Source of the DNA: Cyclobacteriaceae bacterium
GTDB lineage: Bacteria > Bacteroidota > Bacteroidia > Cytophagales > Cyclobacteriaceae
Reading direction: 5' to 3'
Assembly: GCA_030589835.1 (NCBI GenBank)
Contig: JAUUZS010000137.1
Span: 1 to 8,993, forward strand
DNA: 8,993 bases
In this document: piece after piece, positions 5,703-8,993 of the stretch
Numbering within the stretch: position 1 is the stretch's first letter
Layout of the letters: each line of letters begins with the position of its first letter
Notes under the pieces: generated by a model
Database searches by the model: none
The model's input: only the letters and a program-made list of their open reading frames with translations
Told to the model about the DNA's origin: nothing
Translations under genes and position numbers: made by a program

Positions 5703-8700
5703 TTATCGAATAAGCATAATGTCCCCGAATTTCATAACTTCTCTACCGTCCATATATTTGAAATCAATTTTATAGATATAGACATCGGGAGCGCAAACTT
5801 TACCATTATAATACCCGTCCCAACCCTGACTTTTATCTTCGGTATCAAAGAGCAACTCCCCCCAACGATTGTAGATCTGCATTTTGTAGGCGGTCACCCC
5901 TTCAGTTACGGGATAAAAAACATCATTCCTGCCATTACTATATCTGCTTCCTCCTGTCGGTCCATCAAGGCTTGGCGTGAAGGCATTCGGAATGCGAATT
6001 TCATTTCCATCAATAACTTCTACTACTTTTTCATAAATCACAGTATCGATGCACCCTTTGTCTGTTTTGGCAATCAGTGTGATGTCGTAAAAACCTGTAT
6101 CCAAATAAACATGTACAGGTTCATATTCTGAGGAGTTTGACCCATCACCAAAATCCCAGAAATAGGATTCTGCCCCTGAAGAGAAATTAGTAGTATAAAT
6201 CGGGTCTTCCGGTAGCTTTACCGTTTCGGGCCTGATCTGGAAATCAGCATAAGGAACCGGATACACCTGAATGATTAATTTCTTAACGGCAGCATTCACC
6301 ATTCCAGATGTGTTAGAAGCTTCCAGTATCACACTATACTCTCCAGGCTTATAATAGGTATGTGTCGGGTGTTCATCATATGATATTCCCTCACCCTCAC
6401 CAAAGTGCCATTTGTAAGATTCCGGATCACCATACTTGCTAAGATTGGTGAAATTGACCGTTAAAGGAGCGCAACCTTCTTCGGGATCATAAGTAAATTC
6501 GGCTATGGGTTCGGTGGGTAGAATACTAATTTTTGCAGAATCAGTGCTTATGCAGTGGCTTTCGTCAAGATTTAATGTGATGGTATAATCACCGGGTTGC
6601 TCATAGATATGCGGTGATGGATTTTCGTCAGTCGTTGTAATTCCATCACCAAAATCCCATAAATAAGAGGCATTGCTATGAATACTTGTATTGTTTATTG
6701 AAACCGTCGTATTAGGATACATTTGCGTTTCGGGATCGACCTGAAAGGATGCTTCAAGATGTGGGATAGAAGGAATGCTTATCGACTCAGAAGACACTTC
6801 ACTTTCACAAAACGCATAATTGGCAGTTTGCAACTCAAAGGTCAAATCTAAATCAGGAGTACCTGTTGTTGGTCTGGGAACTTCATACATAAAATTATCC
6901 CCCTGATCATTACTCGAATATATTATCCCTCCTTTATTAATGGTCCAATTGTAATCCAAAAGCCCTTTTTCTTTAGCTTCCAGTCCAAGGATCATTTCTT
7001 CACAGCCAAATTCGAGTGTATCGATTATAAAACCTGAATCCGGGATCGGGTTGATGTTGACAAAAAGTGTAGAATCTTCAATACACATATCCTGTGCTTC
7101 AAGTTTTAGATTAATGGAAAAGTTATTAATTCCCCGGCCATCGGCCATGAATGTATGGACGAATTGCGAAGTCGGAGGGGCGGTAGTTTCATTGCGAATG
7201 ATCTCCTCATTTTTTGAAACGGCCCAGAGGTAGTTATCCGGAAGAAGGGTCGATGTCATTTCATCGATCTGGAAAATCACCTCAACGGGCGTACAATTTT
7301 TTGCAAAAGGATTGAAATCAGAATAAAAGCCCGGTTTTACTGACGGCAATACAGTTACCGAATCGGAAGGACTGGAATATGCACATCCATTATCTGAAAT
7401 TGCTTTTAATATGATATCGAAAGTTTTTACACTGTTTGACGGGTTTTCAAAAGTAGTGGCCAGGAAGGAAGAGAAACCTGCTGCATTCGGGTCGGTGTAA
7501 ATCGTATCGTTATACCCATTGCCATAATCAATGCTCCAGATATATTCATCAGCACCAACGGGTTGGCCAGATACACTTGTATTCTCGAATGTGACGGTTA
7601 ATGGGCTACATCCCTGCAGTGAATCGATAGTGAATGCTGCTGTTGGGTTTTGATAAACCTCTGTAGCTTCCGCAAAAACAGCGCTACATCCATTCTGATC
7701 ATTCGTCGCCCGCAAAGCAATCTGATGAATGCCGTAGGAAAATTGCTTTCTGAGCGTATCGGGTCTGGTATTATCAAATACAGAATCAGGATTAAAGGTA
7801 ACATGGTCGTAATCAAAATCCCATTCCCAGCGAATCACCTTGCTGTCTTTTACGGGCTGAAGGGTGGTAGTTTCAATCAATTCACTGGCAAAGCCCTCGC
7901 AGACTTTTTCTGATACAAAAGAAGGCTCGGGGTTATTGTACACCACAATATTAATTTCATCCTGAATAAAACAATGCGTTGTAATGTCGCGGTAAATAAG
8001 CGCTACCCGGTAAGCTCCTGCCTTGCTATAGGTCAATGTATAGGGTTCGGGTGGGTTTGTAGAATAGCCTGCAGCGGGTTCTTCACGAATTATTGCATTA
8101 TTTTCATCATAAAATTCCCATTTCCATTCTGCATTTACTATTGACCCGATAGATACATCATTAAATGTTACCGAAAATGTTTCGCCGGATTCGGGTGTTT
8201 TACAAAATTTGGTGTTGGAAGCGCTTATTTGGGCGATTGTTGTAGGAGTAATACGCACGATTTTTTCAACAACAGCATTGCAACCACCGACAGCATTGTT
8301 ATCTCCTACGGTCAATCTTATGAGTTTCTGACCCCCATAGGCGTAGGAAAAGGTCGCATTATTATCCGTTTTGGTGTCCAGCAATCCATCTGCCACATTT
8401 GGTCCATCATAAAACTCCCAGGTATGGGCCAGAGAAGAACCTTCAGGCCCAGAAGATTCATTTTCAAAAAATATGATATCACCAATACAATAATCCCAGG
8501 CAATGGGATTGGAGCTATTCTCCTTTTTGGCCACAAAATCAGGAGTAGGGGCATCAACAATCACTATTTTGGATTCTGATATGCGAGGAGGATTATCGCC
8601 CCCCGGAGTAATCGGATTGAGGGTGCCATCACTAAGGTTTTCATCATACTGATTGCAGGTATTCCAATTATTAAGTGTGATATAAAAATCTTTACCAATA

Positions 8701-8993
8701 TCTGCAGCGGTACTTGCCGGAACCTGAACATTAAGGCTAAGCTGATCAACATTCATTACCGGATATATCGGATCAGTGCCATGGTCGGGATCATAGTATG
8801 GAAATCCACCTGGGATTATCCCATCTACACGTACATTTGAAATTCTATTTCCGTTGCCTCCGAGACCATAAATCCATTGAATCCATCTCGGGTCAGCGTT
8901 CTCCCTGGCATCGGCCCTGGGAAAACAATTCCAGGTACTATTGTCCGAAAAACTGATGCTCGACGCAAAGCCCTGGCATACCCGATACACATC
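5703..8993 (-). CDS. Giant PKD-repeat protein with gliding-motility CHU_C (type B) C-terminal domain, N-terminus beyond right edge
   Basis: The frame is open from the right edge to the TAA at 5705-5703, giving 1096 visible residues; the GTG near 8990 is just an internal Val codon. The fragment begins inside a module with YRVCQGF and NSTWNCFP, which I recall from other Bacteroidota PKD surface proteins. About nine PKD or PKD-like units follow, near 153-247, 255-350, 352-446, 451-547, 552-648, 650-740, 745-825, 828-912 and 914-993. The last three carry classical cores (YLWDFGDG, YKWHFGEG, YFWDFGDG); the earlier ones are more diverged (WEF-Y, WEWDFDYD). The last 100 residues are the T9SS sorting domain (TIGR04131): IPNAFTPS, NDVFYPV, MQIYNRWGELLFDT, GWDGYYNGK, YIYKIDFKYMDG. 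Many paired NGC/EGC cysteines suggest disulfide-stabilised extracellular repeats. It is expected to be exported by T9SS and act as a surface adhesin or structural filament. The PorP/SprF-like gene follows after 8 bases. Confidence 0.94.
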   Translation of the reverse strand, partial: DVYRVCQGFASSISFSDNSTWNCFPRADARENADPRWIQWIYGLGGNGNRISNVRVDGIIPGGFPYYDPDHGTDPIYPVMNVDQLSLNVQVPASTAADIGKDFYITLNNWNTCNQYDENLSDGTLNPITPGGDNPPRISESKIVIVDAPTPDFVAKKENSSNPIAWDYCIGDIIFFENESSGPEGSSLAHTWEFYDGPNVADGLLDTKTDNNATFSYAYGGQKLIRLTVGDNNAVGGCNAVVEKIVRITPTTIAQISASNTKFCKTPESGETFSVTFNDVSIGSIVNAEWKWEFYDENNAIIREEPAAGYSTNPPEPYTLTYSKAGAYRVALIYRDITTHCFIQDEINIVVYNNPEPSFVSEKVCEGFASELIETTTLQPVKDSKVIRWEWDFDYDHVTFNPDSVFDNTRPDTLRKQFSYGIHQIALRATNDQNGCSAVFAEATEVYQNPTAAFTIDSLQGCSPLTVTFENTSVSGQPVGADEYIWSIDYGNGYNDTIYTDPNAAGFSSFLATTFENPSNSVKTFDIILKAISDNGCAYSSPSDSVTVLPSVKPGFYSDFNPFAKNCTPVEVIFQIDEMTSTLLPDNYLWAVSKNEEIIRNETTAPPTSQFVHTFMADGRGINNFSINLKLEAQDMCIEDSTLFVNINPIPDSGFIIDTLEFGCEEMILGLEAKEKGLLDYNWTINKGGIIYSSNDQGDNFMYEVPRPTTGTPDLDLTFELQTANYAFCESEVSSESISIPSIPHLEASFQVDPETQMYPNTTVSINNTSIHSNASYLWDFGDGITTTDENPSPHIYEQPGDYTITLNLDESHCISTDSAKISILPTEPIAEFTYDPEEGCAPLTVNFTNLSKYGDPESYKWHFGEGEGISYDEHPTHTYYKPGEYSVILEASNTSGMVNAAVKKLIIQVYPVPYADFQIRPETVKLPEDPIYTTNFSSGAESYFWDFGDGSNSSEYEPVHVYLDTGFYDITLIAKTDKGCIDTVIYEKVVEVIDGNEIRIPNAFTPSLDGPTGGSRYSNGRNDVFYPVTEGVTAYKMQIYNRWGELLFDTEDKSQGWDGYYNGKVCAPDVYIYKIDFKYMDGREVMKFGDIMLIR

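Noticed and set aside
1..8993. CRISPR array, tRNA, rRNA, transposase or integrase
   Set aside because: No regularly spaced identical repeats of CRISPR type, no cloverleaf-like segments noticed, and no frame with transposase or recombinase motifs.

Overview
The window reads as chromosomal DNA of a member of the Bacteroidota, probably from the Cytophagia/Flavobacteriia side. The evidence is a PorP/SprF-family outer-membrane protein directly behind a very large PKD-repeat protein that ends in a gliding-motility-type (CHU_C, type B) C-terminal domain; this pair occurs only with the type IX secretion system (T9SS). Start codons lack clear Shine-Dalgarno sequences, and one promoter matches the Bacteroidota -33 TTTG / -7 TAnnTTTG pattern, which fits.

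Layout. (1) 1-1338, minus strand: an AT-rich three-gene unit read from right to left: a TIGR04255-family protein, an unrecognised acidic 159-residue protein, and the N-terminus of a HEPN-like protein cut by the left edge. The genes overlap by 8 and 11 bases and follow a promoter that would give an almost leaderless message. This looks like a mobile accessory cassette and is the best candidate here for an undescribed system. (2) 1339-1647: non-coding. (3) 1648-3086: divergent housekeeping genes, a TSUP (TauE/SafE) membrane transporter on the minus strand and a LOG-family phosphoribohydrolase on the plus strand. (4) 3087-3310: a gap dominated by a 163-bp imperfect inverted repeat that ends 3 bases before the next gene. 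(5) 3311-4342: a secreted HtrA/Deg-like serine protease with one PDZ domain. (6) 4343-4665: a gap between convergent genes, with two mirror-image arrays of 8-base units, a second roughly 8-base TGA-rich array and a widely spaced inverted repeat. (7) 4666-8993, minus strand: PorP/SprF-like protein and the PKD/CHU_C giant protein, whose N-terminus lies beyond the right edge.

How the genes work together. The last two form a T9SS cargo/partner operon: the giant protein is the likely exported adhesin-like cargo, and the PorP/SprF protein its dedicated outer-membrane partner for export or attachment. The transporter, LOG enzyme and protease are independent single genes. The left cassette resembles defence or toxin-antitoxin modules (overlapping genes, sporadic family, HEPN-like component), but that function is inferred from architecture only.
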